Assembly: GCF_011765625.1 (NCBI RefSeq)
Contig: NZ_CP050313.1
Span: forward strand, 3,840,501-3,904,500
Reading direction: 5' to 3'
DNA: 64,000 bases
From: Shewanella aestuarii
Lineage (GTDB): Bacteria > Pseudomonadota > Gammaproteobacteria > Enterobacterales > Shewanellaceae
Under the pieces are notes generated by a model, which saw nothing but the letters and a program-made list of their open reading frames with translations, was not told the origin of the DNA and searched no databases. The first letter of the stretch is position 1. Every line of letters begins with the position of its first letter. The translations under genes and the position numbers were made by a program. This document shows, in pieces, positions 1 through 8,928 of the stretch.

Positions 1-103
1 GCACTGTGATTGTGTTCCGTCGCATAAGCAAACGAGCTCACACAAGGGCTAGCACAGTAAACAAGACGCCAATAAACATGGCTATCAATGAGTAATTTTT
101 CAT
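1..103 (-). pseudogene. 5' end of a secreted protein gene, apparently frameshifted, running off the window edge
   Basis: An ATG at 103 on the minus strand follows a good ribosome-binding site (GAGG six bases upstream). It opens a basic-hydrophobic leader beginning MKNYSLIAMFIGVLF, but that frame stops after 21 codons at position 38. Reading on in the -1 frame gives residues ending in SSFAYA then TEHNHS, which looks like the end of a signal peptide with an AYA cleavage site. The simplest reading is one exported protein broken by a missing base around 45-55. The gene lies 150 bases downstream of a Cys-rich exported protein on the same strand, so the two may be co-transcribed. Its identity cannot be determined from about 100 bases. 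A metal-efflux outer-membrane component is only a guess from context. Confidence 0.35.
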
Positions 104-253
104 ATCGACCTCAAACCAACCCAACTAATGGGGTTAGATAAAATGTAAAACTTTAAAAACAATAACGTAATTTATTTATCAAGATGCACAACATCAGTTA
201 TGCATAGCAACACAGATAACCCACCAAACGGCGATTAAACTGCGTAAATTAAG

Positions 254-772
254 TTAGGCGATGGGAGGTCTAAATGCGGGAGGAAAATCAATCGATAAGC
301 GGTTTACGCCCATAAATACCGGCATAATATTAACGGAGTCGTTAGCAATAAGTAACGGCATATCCATCATATCTGCGGTCAAAGTAATGGTTAAACAATG
401 ATTGCAATCTAAGCTACAACCGCCCGCACCATTACAGCAGTTAGTCTCTGACTGAGTTTGTTGATCAGATTCATTTTGAACTGCCATTAGGTGGACGTTA
501 TCTTTCGAATCGATTGAGTTAGTTGAATTTACTGAGTGGTTAATAGGAGTGACAACAGCAGAAATCACATTACCATGACAATCTGTCGCTTGCTCGGAAG
601 ATGACACTAGCGAATATCCATCTGACATATCACTTGACTCAACTAAGGCTTGCTCATCCATATTGGCGTGCGCCACAGGCACCATTGAACCACCATTAGC
701 CAGCATCCCCTGTCCGACAAGGGCGAACAAGGTTAGGCCTATAATCCAATATTTTGCCAAAAATGCGTTCAT
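254..772 (-). CDS. Cys-rich exported protein, CopL/DUF2946-like
   Basis: This 172-residue protein has an N-terminal hydrophobic segment (about residues 8-28) that looks like a signal peptide. A cysteine cluster near residues 112-126 (CCNGAGGCSLDCNHC) is followed by a hydrophobic stretch, and the protein ends FRPPIA. Small exported proteins with clustered Cys/His and a PPIA-type end occur beside copper and other heavy-metal efflux genes (CopL/DUF2946-like), and their role is poorly defined. The start is supported by AAGG a few bases upstream of the ATG. A second exported gene begins 150 bases downstream on the same strand. The family assignment is tentative, and metal binding is inferred from the cysteines only. 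Confidence 0.55.
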   Translation of the reverse strand: MNAFLAKYWIIGLTLFALVGQGMLANGGSMVPVAHANMDEQALVESSDMSDGYSLVSSSEQATDCHGNVISAVVTPINHSVNSTNSIDSKDNVHLMAVQNESDQQTQSETNCCNGAGGCSLDCNHCLTITLTADMMDMPLLIANDSVNIMPVFMGVNRLSIDFPPAFRPPIA

Positions 773-927
773 TAATACCTTAATGATTCTGCTTAATGAG
801 TTAACTCAATAGACCTGCTTGACGATGCAAATCTTTCAATATGCTTAACATAATACTCAGTTTATAAGTCAAATAATAAGCCTTGTATCAAATTTTTGAT
901 GCCAATCAGCAAAATCTATCGTCGAAT

Positions 928-1677
928 TCACTTTGTTGACCGTAAACGCGGTTTTTTGGCTGTTAACTTTAGTCGGTATTTGCGCCTTAGCAGCATATCT
1001 ACCGTCCAAATGCTCCCGCTTGCTGACAACCATAACCCGATAAACGCAAGTAACATTATTTGAATATTATTAAAACTACCTTGGTTAGTGTAATCCATAA
1101 AATGCAGCATAAAGAAAATATCTGCCAAGCGTTTGTGCTGATCGCTATGGCCCACTATGCGACCTGATCCGGCTTCAACATAGACGCTTGTGGCAATGTC
1201 ATCGGCAAAGTTAACCTGCCAAGTGACATTTTGCTGCTTGGGAAAGTCATCCAATGGCGGCACTAGTAATTGCACACTCGCAATCGGTGCTTCACCGGCA
1301 TACGAAGCTTGTGCGAGTTGACTGGCAAAATCCATATCTATTTGCACTCGCTCACCGCTAACACCATCTACCAAGCTATAGTCATTTTTAAAATGACGGT
1401 ACAAGCCTTGTTGATGAGTAAGCAAATAATAAGGCTTATTTAATAAACTAATAACACTTATCGACACGCTAGGTGGATTGTTTTCCAGAACCGCTTTAGG
1501 TTCAACTAACTTAATATAATCAATCACTACCGGCCCATGCTCATGGTGAAAATATGTGTGACCTGCCGCTTTAGTGTGATCCATCAAGTTAAAATATAGT
1601 CCACTTGCTACCCACAAAAATAATTGCAGCCCAACAAGCACTGAAGCCCACTTATGCAGCTTTCTAACCCAAGACAT
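928..1677 (-). CDS. PepSY-associated membrane protein (second of a tandem pair)
   Basis: A 249-residue inner-membrane protein with one transmembrane helix near the N-terminus (about 10-32), a large extracytoplasmic PepSY-like region, and a second helix near residues 205-228. The His-rich sequence YFHHEHGP and the HFMDY motif before the second helix are typical of PepSY_TM proteins of the PiuB type. These often accompany siderophore or heme uptake or metalloreductase functions. Its ATG overlaps the TAA of the upstream homologue (TAATG), and a perfect AAGGAGG ribosome-binding site sits inside the end of that gene, so translation is coupled. It is clearly a paralogue of its neighbour. The substrate is unknown. 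Confidence 0.8.
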   Translation of the reverse strand: MSWVRKLHKWASVLVGLQLFLWVASGLYFNLMDHTKAAGHTYFHHEHGPVVIDYIKLVEPKAVLENNPPSVSISVISLLNKPYYLLTHQQGLYRHFKNDYSLVDGVSGERVQIDMDFASQLAQASYAGEAPIASVQLLVPPLDDFPKQQNVTWQVNFADDIATSVYVEAGSGRIVGHSDQHKRLADIFFMLHFMDYTNQGSFNNIQIMLLAFIGLWLSASGSIWTVDMLLRRKYRLKLTAKKPRLRSTK

Positions 1678-2420
1678 TACATGCCTCCTTGATGGCGAAC
1701 CAAGCGAGTTTTACGTTTGCTGCGACCCGTTTTAAACACCCTAAAATAGGTCAAGACTAAACCACTGATAACGCCAATGGTAGAAAGCAAGGCTACAAAA
1801 AACAGTAGCTTGTTATCAATATTTTCACCGCTGCTGTAATCCATTATATGAAAGCGAAACATCCAATCAAACGCCCGCCAAAACACATGGCGCTTACCGA
1901 CTAATAAACCACTTTGCGCAGACACATATAGAGTAGGTAACGAGAAGTGGTCAAAATGGATTTGCCATACGGGTAAATGACGAGGACTGATCTCAAATGG
2001 CGGATTGTCAGCAATGTAATTGACCTCAGCCACTTGGTGTTCGCTATGCTGATAGTAATACTGAGCAAGCGTCACTGCAGCTGCTTGGTTTATGGCTGAT
2101 AACCTCTCACCTGTTTGAGCACTTAACATCACCAGTTGTGTTGAATCGCCCTGTTCAATATGAAAGCGATACACATCTTGGTTCATCAACTTACCCATGC
2201 TGATTTGGCTTGCTTGAGGATAAGCTTTAATTAATTCAGCCAATGAGAAATCAATATTCTGTGGATTAATGGTCACCTGATGTTGATTAACAAGCGTGTC
2301 GCCATGAATATAATCAATATCAAAAAATACCATGTATGCACCTGTCACTGACCAGATGACAAATTGAACGCCTAAAAATAGCATCAGCCATTTATGAACA
2401 CTTCTTGCGAGTTTATGCAT
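1677..2420 (-). CDS. PepSY-associated membrane protein (first of a tandem pair)
   Basis: This 247-residue protein has the same architecture as the gene downstream: an N-terminal helix (about 10-32, beginning KLARSVHKWLMLFLGVQF), a PepSY-like periplasmic region, a conserved HIMDYSSG motif, and a C-terminal helix (about 205-228). The shared KLHKW/SVHKW start and (F/I)MDY motif show that the pair arose by duplication. It is the promoter-proximal gene of a two-gene operon. An FNR-like sequence lies 46-59 bases upstream of the start (separate entry). Such pairs are often linked to iron or heme acquisition or to periplasmic electron transfer, but nothing here fixes the role. Confidence 0.8.
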   Translation of the reverse strand: MHKLARSVHKWLMLFLGVQFVIWSVTGAYMVFFDIDYIHGDTLVNQHQVTINPQNIDFSLAELIKAYPQASQISMGKLMNQDVYRFHIEQGDSTQLVMLSAQTGERLSAINQAAAVTLAQYYYQHSEHQVAEVNYIADNPPFEISPRHLPVWQIHFDHFSLPTLYVSAQSGLLVGKRHVFWRAFDWMFRFHIMDYSSGENIDNKLLFFVALLSTIGVISGLVLTYFRVFKTGRSKRKTRLVRHQGGM

Positions 2421-2465
2421 TTGCGTTTCTTATTATAAAATCATGCTAAATATCAATGCCTTTAA

Positions 2466-2479
2466 TTGAAAAAAATCAA
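2466..2479. promoter_or_regulatory. FNR/EtrA-like site before the PepSY pair
   Basis: TTGAA-AAAA-ATCAA matches the FNR consensus TTGAT-N4-ATCAA at nine of ten defined positions. It lies 46-59 bases upstream of the PepSY operon start. The surroundings are very AT-rich, so a chance match is possible. The rest of the 2421-2836 gap shows only AT-rich sequence and the modF terminator. Confidence 0.3.
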
Positions 2480-2778
2480 ATACTTCTTTCCTAAAGTCGG
2501 CACCACTTACAATCAAGCAACAAAAATAAAGCATTCACTTTGTTTTTCGCTCAAAGTCACATTTTTACATATTTTGCACACACAAGCAGCACAATAAGCA
2601 CAATTTAAACAATAACGGTTTGCGCTAGCATATCGATTATGTATGACACACAAATTTACTTAGGATGAAAGCAGTCCCCTCAAAGCTCACAGCACTCATT
2701 TTAACTGGCAGCAATTGCTACTAGATTTACATAGTGACCACTTGTTTGGCAGGTTTATAGTTTGAATTTGGTACAAAC

Positions 2779-2800
2779 AAAAGCCGCCAAGATAGGCGGC
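2779..2800 (-). terminator. Rho-independent terminator of modF
   Basis: GCCGCC and GGCGGC form a six-base GC stem, followed on the minus strand by a T-rich run. It lies just beyond the modF stop at 2837. Confidence 0.75.
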
Positions 2801-2836
2801 GTAGTGGCGAAATATTATCCCCAAATAATCCGTCAG

Positions 2837-4327
2837 TTAATCTGGGCTAAAACCGTCATCATAACTGATCACCGCCTGATATCCTTGTTGTGGTTCGCCC
2901 GGAACAAAGGTTAAATACCTCCCTATGCTGGGCAAACTATCTTCATGATAATGCGACACATATAGCAACTGACTTAAATGCTCTTTGGCAATCAGCTCTA
3001 AGGTATTTTTCATCAATCGTCGTCCTAAATAATCTAAACCTTGATAAGGTTCATCTAGGATCAACAAAGTAGGCTGCTTCACAATGGCGCGAGCAATTAA
3101 CAATAATCGCTGCTGGCCATAATCCAGCTGCCTAAACGAGGTTTTGGCAAACTGACTCATATGTAAAATATTCAGCCACTCGCTCGCAATCTTCCGCTCT
3201 TGAGCTGTGGGTTGTTGATACAAGCCAATAGAATCATGAAAACCTGACACTATCACATCTAAGGCGCTGCAATTGACCCGATATTGCAGATGTAAAGCCG
3301 ACGACACCATGCCGATGTTTTTCTTAATCTCCCAAATGGTTTCGCCTGTGCCGCGTTTTTTGCCAAAAATATGGATATCATTGCTGTAGCACTGCGGATG
3401 ATCACCAAAAATCAGCCCAAGCAAGGTGCTTTTCCCGCAGCCATTCGGGCCTTTTACTTGCCAATGCTGGCCATTATCAATGCGCCAGTTCACTTCGGTA
3501 AAAATGGTTTTATCTGAATAAGCCACTTTGCCATGCTTAATTTCAAAAAGAGGGTTATCAAATTTAGCTTGATGGCGATGCCGCTTGAGCAGCGCCATCA
3601 TTTGTTCTGACTGCTCTTGCGATTGTGCTTTAATTTGCGCAATCACCGGATGCTTGTCCCAATCAGCTTTACTCATAACCGATTCGAGTTTGCCATGGCT
3701 AAACAAGCCCACATGATCAATCCAAACGGGAATATCTTCTTCACGGGACACAATCATCAATAACTGCATTGAGCGAGATAATTGCTCAAGGTATAGGGCG
3801 AGGCTTTTTCTGTGCTCAACATCAAGGCCAGCAAAGGGATCGTCTAACACTAATAAATCAGCCCCTTCAGCCAGCGCCCTAGCGAGCATCAATCGGCGCG
3901 ATTCACCGGTAGATAACTGGGTAAAATAACTGTGCTGCAAGTGGACTAAATCAAGCTCAGTCAGCAAACGCTGGGTTAAATTTTGATCGTGACACTGTTC
4001 AAAAATGAGCCCGAACACTGAAACGTGGCTATCTTGCGGGGCAATATGCTCGTTGTCATCTAGTTCTAACACTTGCTCCAGCAAACGCTGTTGACTATTA
4101 AGTGAGACCTCCACAACCTTAGCACGACTTTTAGTCAGCTGACCTGTAATAGACAATTCAGCCACCTGCTCTGTTTCGCCACTCATCAATAATGGAGTTA
4201 AGATGGCACCGATATCACCATCGGTACTAAAAAGCGCCCAAGAATCTGCAGACTCAATCTGCCAATCATTGATCTCTAAAGTTAACTTGGCTGTTGCTGC
4301 GCTAAATTGCTTAAAACAAATTTGCAT
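2837..4327 (-). CDS. modF: ModF-like protein with two ABC ATPase domains
   Basis: Two fused ABC ATPase domains without membrane segments, matching ModF (PhrA), a protein associated with molybdate transport genes. The C-terminal domain is complete: Walker A GPNGCGKST, a DYGQQRLLLIARAI signature and Walker B LLILDEP. The N-terminal domain keeps a signature (LSTGESRRLMLARAL) and Walker B (LLVLDDP), but its Walker A position reads STDGDIGA, with no GK(S/T), so it probably cannot hydrolyse ATP. The reading frame is open from a TTG at 4396, but the ATG at 4327 (MQICFKQF) matches where the ABC fold begins and is preferred. The gene is monocistronic between terminators. The window's tungstate and Moco genes are about 51 kb away. 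Confidence 0.8.
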   Translation of the reverse strand: MQICFKQFSAATAKLTLEINDWQIESADSWALFSTDGDIGAILTPLLMSGETEQVAELSITGQLTKSRAKVVEVSLNSQQRLLEQVLELDDNEHIAPQDSHVSVFGLIFEQCHDQNLTQRLLTELDLVHLQHSYFTQLSTGESRRLMLARALAEGADLLVLDDPFAGLDVEHRKSLALYLEQLSRSMQLLMIVSREEDIPVWIDHVGLFSHGKLESVMSKADWDKHPVIAQIKAQSQEQSEQMMALLKRHRHQAKFDNPLFEIKHGKVAYSDKTIFTEVNWRIDNGQHWQVKGPNGCGKSTLLGLIFGDHPQCYSNDIHIFGKKRGTGETIWEIKKNIGMVSSALHLQYRVNCSALDVIVSGFHDSIGLYQQPTAQERKIASEWLNILHMSQFAKTSFRQLDYGQQRLLLIARAIVKQPTLLILDEPYQGLDYLGRRLMKNTLELIAKEHLSQLLYVSHYHEDSLPSIGRYLTFVPGEPQQGYQAVISYDDGFSPD

Positions 4328-4449
4328 AATATTGCTGATACTCTGGCGAATGTGAATGCTAAAACCATAGTAAATTGATGTTCTATCAATGGGCAAATAA
4401 ATATCTAACCGAAGCGATTAATCTTATCCTTTCATTGTCTTTACCAACA

Positions 4450-4476
4450 AAAATGCCGCTAAAAGTAGCGGCATTT
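4450..4476 (-). terminator. Rho-independent terminator of dcp
   Basis: AAAATGCCGCT pairs with AGCGGCATTTT around a short loop just past the dcp stop. The minus strand ends in a T-run. Confidence 0.8.
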
Positions 4477-4503
4477 TCAGGGCTATAGGTTGAGTGATTT
4501 CGC

Positions 4504-6648
4504 TTAGTTTAAACCACGACGCTTAAGCAGTGCGTCAGTTGTGGGCGCTTGACCACGGAACGATTGATAGGCTTCCATTGGCGGAACGCTATTACCGACT
4601 TCACGAATGGTTTTACGATACTTCATACCAATCTCACGGTTTAACCCACCTTGCGTTTGTACATAAGCAAACGCATCTGCCGCTAAAATCTCACTCCACA
4701 TATAGGCATAATAACTGGCTGAATAGCCACCTGGGAACGAGTGGGCAAAGTAGCTTGATTTATAACGTGGTGGCACTGCCGCAATGTTAACGCCATGCTT
4801 TTTAAGGGCTGCCGCTTCAAAGCTCGCCACATCTTGCAGCGGTGTGCCTGCAGGTAATGAATGCCACTCTAAATCAACTAGCGCCGCTGACATGTACTCT
4901 AAGGTATCAAAGCCTTGGTTGAAGCTACGCGAGTTAAGCAGCTTTTGTAGTAATGCGTCAGGGATCACCTCACCGGTTTGGTAATGCTTAGCATAGTTAG
5001 CTAATACTTCTGGGTGTGCTGCCCAATCCTCTTCAAAGGTGGACGGAAACTCAACAAAGTCACGTGATACCGAAGTACCCGCTAAGCTAGGGTATTTCAC
5101 CTTTGAGAACATACCATGTGTACCATGGCCCATTTCATGGAACATGGTGGTCACTTCATCGTAGCTAACAAACGTTGGCTCACCTGCTGGGGCTTTTTTA
5201 ATGTTCATCACATTAACGACCACTGGCTTGGTGCCTAACAATGTTGATTGACCCACAAATGAACTCATCCACGCGCCACCCCGCTTACCTTCACGAGCAA
5301 AGTAATCCGCATAGAAAATAGCCATTGAGCTACCATCAACATCAAACATTTCATACGCTTTGACATCTTCATGGTAAACCGGCAAATCTGGACGTGGTTT
5401 TAAAGTCACCCCGTACAGTTTTTCAAGAGTGAAAAACACGCCATCTTGCAACACGCGCTCAAACTCGAAGTAAGGCTTGATAGAAGCTGAATCTAAGTCA
5501 TATTTTTCTTGGCGTACTTTTTCTGCATAAAACGCCCAGTCCCATGGCGCTAGGGTAAAGTCACCACCGGTTTTGTTGATCATCGCTTGAATATCAGCAG
5601 CTTCTTTTTCAGTATTGGCCACAACGGCTGGTACCATTGAGCCAAACATGCTGTATACCGCTTCAGGTGTTTTGGCCATTTGAGGCGCTAAACGGTAATC
5701 GGCCCAGCTTTTAAAGCCTAATAGCTCAGCAAGCTCGGCGCGTAGCTGCGCTAAACGAGAGACTAACGATGCAGTTTCATTTTCACCCGTTAAACCACGG
5801 TTTGATGATGCCAGCCAAACGCGCTCACGTAGATCACGATTTTCAAGTTTAGCTAACACAGGCTGACGCGTAGTATTGGTAATATTAAGTAGATATTTAC
5901 CTGCATGGCCTTGTGCTTCTGCATCCGCTTTGGCGGCACGTATTTCACTTTCTGACAAACCCGCTAGCTCGTCAACAGAATCAACCACTACCGCATTTTG
6001 CTTGGTGAGTTTCAATAAACGCTGACTAAACTCATTGGTTAGTGTTGAGTGCTCTTCATTTAATAAACGAATTTTGGCTTTTTGGTCTTCCGTCAACTTG
6101 GCTCCAGCTAGCACAAAGCGTTGATGATACACCTCAATTAAACGCACTTCTTCTGCGGTGAGGTCCAGGCTTTCACGTTGTTGATATAGGCTATCGATAC
6201 GTGAAAACAACGCACTGTTCAAATGAATATTATCAGAGTGAGCAGCCATCAAAGGTGCCATCTCACCTTGAATTTTACGTATAGTAGGATTGCTATCTGA
6301 ACCCGCTAAATTATAGAAAACTTGCGAAGTACGAGTAAGCAACTCACCGCTGGTTTCTAATGCCACAATGGTATTGGCAAAACTTGGTGCTTCATTGTTA
6401 TTGGCAATCGCCAATACTTGCTGATAATGCTCTTTAATGCCCTGCTCTAATGCGGGTTGAAAATGCTCATCTTTAATGATGCTAAAATCTGGCGCTTGAT
6501 ATTGGAGAGTGCTAGCGGTTAGAAATGGATTTTGCATTTGAATACTTTGACCACTTACTGCTTGATTTTGTGCCGAATTATCGCTTAATGAACAACCAGT
6601 CATCATCATTGATGCGGCTATCGAGACTGCCAGTAATGTTTTGCGCAT
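4504..6648 (-). CDS. dcp: Peptidyl-dipeptidase Dcp, M3 zinc peptidase, lipoprotein form
   Basis: An M3-family zinc metallopeptidase of about 714 residues. The catalytic motif is in MFHEMGHGTHGMF, in the HExxH form, with the downstream acidic ligand region EFPSTFEEDW. Dcp releases dipeptides from peptide C-termini. The frame is open from a GTG at 6696, but the ATG at 6648 starts a lipoprotein signal (MRKTLLAVSI, lipobox MTGC with Cys 19), so the mature protein is probably anchored in the envelope. The classic E. coli Dcp is soluble. A second M3 enzyme, oligopeptidase A, is encoded at 40.9 kb. The gene stands alone, with a terminator directly after it. Confidence 0.9.
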   Translation of the reverse strand: MRKTLLAVSIAASMMMTGCSLSDNSAQNQAVSGQSIQMQNPFLTASTLQYQAPDFSIIKDEHFQPALEQGIKEHYQQVLAIANNNEAPSFANTIVALETSGELLTRTSQVFYNLAGSDSNPTIRKIQGEMAPLMAAHSDNIHLNSALFSRIDSLYQQRESLDLTAEEVRLIEVYHQRFVLAGAKLTEDQKAKIRLLNEEHSTLTNEFSQRLLKLTKQNAVVVDSVDELAGLSESEIRAAKADAEAQGHAGKYLLNITNTTRQPVLAKLENRDLRERVWLASSNRGLTGENETASLVSRLAQLRAELAELLGFKSWADYRLAPQMAKTPEAVYSMFGSMVPAVVANTEKEAADIQAMINKTGGDFTLAPWDWAFYAEKVRQEKYDLDSASIKPYFEFERVLQDGVFFTLEKLYGVTLKPRPDLPVYHEDVKAYEMFDVDGSSMAIFYADYFAREGKRGGAWMSSFVGQSTLLGTKPVVVNVMNIKKAPAGEPTFVSYDEVTTMFHEMGHGTHGMFSKVKYPSLAGTSVSRDFVEFPSTFEEDWAAHPEVLANYAKHYQTGEVIPDALLQKLLNSRSFNQGFDTLEYMSAALVDLEWHSLPAGTPLQDVASFEAAALKKHGVNIAAVPPRYKSSYFAHSFPGGYSASYYAYMWSEILAADAFAYVQTQGGLNREIGMKYRKTIREVGNSVPPMEAYQSFRGQAPTTDALLKRRGLN

Positions 6649-6789
6649 GTGTAAAAAAACCTTCAATTGTTGTTTGTCTATTATTTTTGTGCCCACAAGG
6701 TAACAAGCCTATCTTAAAAATGTCTGAAACTTATGTGATCGGGGGCAACAATTGACACTATTAACACTAAAAAGGCGTAAATAACACAA

Positions 6790-7626
6790 CTAGAAAACTG
6801 AATAAACAGAAGGCGAGTGACAAGTAGAAGAATAACTGTCTAACTCAATCAAACCTTGCAGCAAAATGCCGTGATAACGTGCTTGAACAAGTTGATAGTC
6901 TAAACTTGGTGCAAAATAATAGGTCACTTTTTCAGCACCAGTTTGCTTGATAGGGATAAGTTGCAGCTCGCCCCACGGGTCAATCTTGCGGGTTTGCACA
7001 TCTTGTACATAAAACTGATATGGCTCTATAGCGTCAGAAGCTTGCCGAATTAATATAAACTGCTTACGCCCTTGCAGTACGTATTCTCGAAGTTGAACCG
7101 TTAAAGTGTCGACATCTCTAAGGGGGATCTGTTCTGATAGGTAAGTGTTAATCTTGCCATCCAAATCCACCTTAGATTGCAACCCATCTTCACTAAAAGT
7201 CACTTGCATATTACGACTTCGAAATCCACTCACCTGCTGATGAAAAGACTGAGTTAACCACTCATTCGATAACTTTGACCGTGATAACTGTGCCCGTTGC
7301 TGGTATTCAGTGCCAATACCCAAAATACTGGCTTGGCTGTGACTATTGATCACCCCAGTATCGTGTTGCCAATGCTCAGACCGAGTCATATTACCAGTGT
7401 GAATGCCACTGAGATAAATAGAGTAATTGAACTGGCGACTACACTGAAATTGCTCATCATTTGCTTGTACATTAAAACTGGTAACGACCACCAGCAACCC
7501 ACTACCCAAAGGCAATATTGGCTTAAACAACAACCGCATCTGTGGCCAGATTTGAATAAACAAAGCTGTTGGCTTGGTTATGGTTGCTGCAATCAAGGAT
7601 GTCAAAATAGTTGGCATATTAATCAA
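6790..7626 (-). CDS. Exported protein of unknown function, DUF3108-like
   Basis: A 278-residue frame. The stretch from about residue 30 (MRLLFKPILPLG) reads as a signal peptide ending near VQA, followed by a beta-rich soluble domain. The pattern FNYSIYLSGIHTGNMTRSEHW and the later QFYVQDVQTRKIDPWGELQLIPI resemble periplasmic DUF3108/DUF6134-type proteins. The start is uncertain: a TTG at 7626, an ATG at 7617 and the ATG at 7539 are all possible, and none has a strong ribosome-binding site. It follows the outer-membrane barrel gene by about ten bases, so the two are probably one operon and may act together in the envelope. No function can be assigned. Confidence 0.6.
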   Translation of the reverse strand: MINMPTILTSLIAATITKPTALFIQIWPQMRLLFKPILPLGSGLLVVVTSFNVQANDEQFQCSRQFNYSIYLSGIHTGNMTRSEHWQHDTGVINSHSQASILGIGTEYQQRAQLSRSKLSNEWLTQSFHQQVSGFRSRNMQVTFSEDGLQSKVDLDGKINTYLSEQIPLRDVDTLTVQLREYVLQGRKQFILIRQASDAIEPYQFYVQDVQTRKIDPWGELQLIPIKQTGAEKVTYYFAPSLDYQLVQARYHGILLQGLIELDSYSSTCHSPSVYSVF

Positions 7627-7635
7627 GGAGTAAAG

Positions 7636-8787
7636 TTAAAAAACTTCATTCACATTTAAATAGAAGTTAGTTTCATTTTCACCTACGCCGATATCAAGGC
7701 GTAGATTAATGTTATCTTTCACTCGAAAGCGAAAACCTGTGCCATAAGCGGTTAATAGCTCATCGGTTAACTGGCTGATTTGGGGAGCAACACTGCCCAC
7801 AGCGCCCCAAAAAACCATGCCGTATCGCTGAAATACCGGCAAGCGATATTCAATTTGGCCCATCATCATTTGCTCATCTCGGTATCGGCCTTTGATATAA
7901 CCACGCATGGCACTTGAACCGCCAAGCGTGGGTAATAAGTTCCAAGGCACATCACCATCAGTAAAGTGGCCTTGCACCTGCCAGGCGATTAACCCAGGGG
8001 CAGAAACAGAACTTAAATCAATATAATTAGCTAGCTCAATGTTATAGGTAGAAAATGACGAAGAAGTATCGTTGTGATAAAAGCCCGCATCCACCTGAAA
8101 TAACCAGCCCTTAGTCGCATTTAAGCGATAATCTCTGGAATCATAAATACTGGTGATCACCAGCCCTGAGCTAAAATTATTCGGTAACAGATCACTTGGA
8201 TCTACTGGGGTTTGCGTTGCCATGTGCTCTAACTCATTAGCACTGGCATAAATAAAATCAGCGCCGATACCAATAAAGTAATGACTGGCAATTTCAGTCA
8301 TCCAACGCGGCTTAACACTATAAAGCTGCTCATCAAACTCATGGCGGTTGGCGTCAATATTGCCTTGCTCGATGCCTTGGCCATAATAAACTGCCGCTTC
8401 ATTATGTAACTCCACATCCAATAATAATCGCTGTTTACCTTGATTGAAAAACGTCATGTTTTCCACTTCAACACCATAAGAGCCATTCATTGACACAAAG
8501 GAGTTCAGCACCAAAGATGATGGCTGTTCTTCAACGGCGGTATTATCGGTTTTATATAAGCCCACCATCAATAAGCCCACACCAAACTTTTTTTCAGGGG
8601 TGTAATAAGCCGTTGGTAAGTAGCTCATATCGATAGTTTTAGTCTCATCAAACCCACCGTCAGCGCCAAAGACAGACAAAATGTTATCAACCCATGTGGG
8701 TTCCATATCCGCTGGCGTTTCAAATAAAGGTTCAACCGCACCGGCTGAGCAAGACATAAACAAGGCAAGCAATAAAATCCGTTTCAT
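7636..8787 (-). CDS. BamA/TamA-family (surface antigen) outer-membrane beta-barrel
   Basis: A 383-residue protein with a signal peptide (MKRILLLALFMSCSAGA) and the C-terminal half typical of the bacterial surface antigen (Omp85 barrel) family. Family-like signs are YLPTAYYTPEKKFGVG, repeated amphipathic strands, GGSSAMRGYIKGRYRD (matching the conserved barrel RGY/FxxGR region), and a terminal phenylalanine (NVNEVF) for barrel insertion. No POTRA domains are visible, so this is a short form rather than BamA itself. It is the first gene of a pair with the DUF3108-like protein downstream. The partner or cargo is unknown. Confidence 0.8.
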   Translation of the reverse strand: MKRILLLALFMSCSAGAVEPLFETPADMEPTWVDNILSVFGADGGFDETKTIDMSYLPTAYYTPEKKFGVGLLMVGLYKTDNTAVEEQPSSLVLNSFVSMNGSYGVEVENMTFFNQGKQRLLLDVELHNEAAVYYGQGIEQGNIDANRHEFDEQLYSVKPRWMTEIASHYFIGIGADFIYASANELEHMATQTPVDPSDLLPNNFSSGLVITSIYDSRDYRLNATKGWLFQVDAGFYHNDTSSSFSTYNIELANYIDLSSVSAPGLIAWQVQGHFTDGDVPWNLLPTLGGSSAMRGYIKGRYRDEQMMMGQIEYRLPVFQRYGMVFWGAVGSVAPQISQLTDELLTAYGTGFRFRVKDNINLRLDIGVGENETNFYLNVNEVF

Positions 8788-8892
8788 AAAAGTCTATTCA
8801 AATTAATGGCAAGGAGGCTGTTATTTATTAAACAACAAACGTGGTTTGCACTAAGGCATTATCGGGCGCATTTTAACAGAATGTCGGGGATT

Positions 8893-8921
8893 AAAAATGC
8901 CGTTATGTTAACGGCATTTTT
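8893..8921 (-). terminator. Rho-independent terminator after the VF530 gene
   Basis: A 13-base near-perfect inverted repeat (AAAAATGCCGTTA / TAACGGCATTTTT) with a three-base loop lies immediately beyond the stop at 8929. It has T-runs on both strands. Confidence 0.8.
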
Positions 8922-8928
8922 AATTAAA

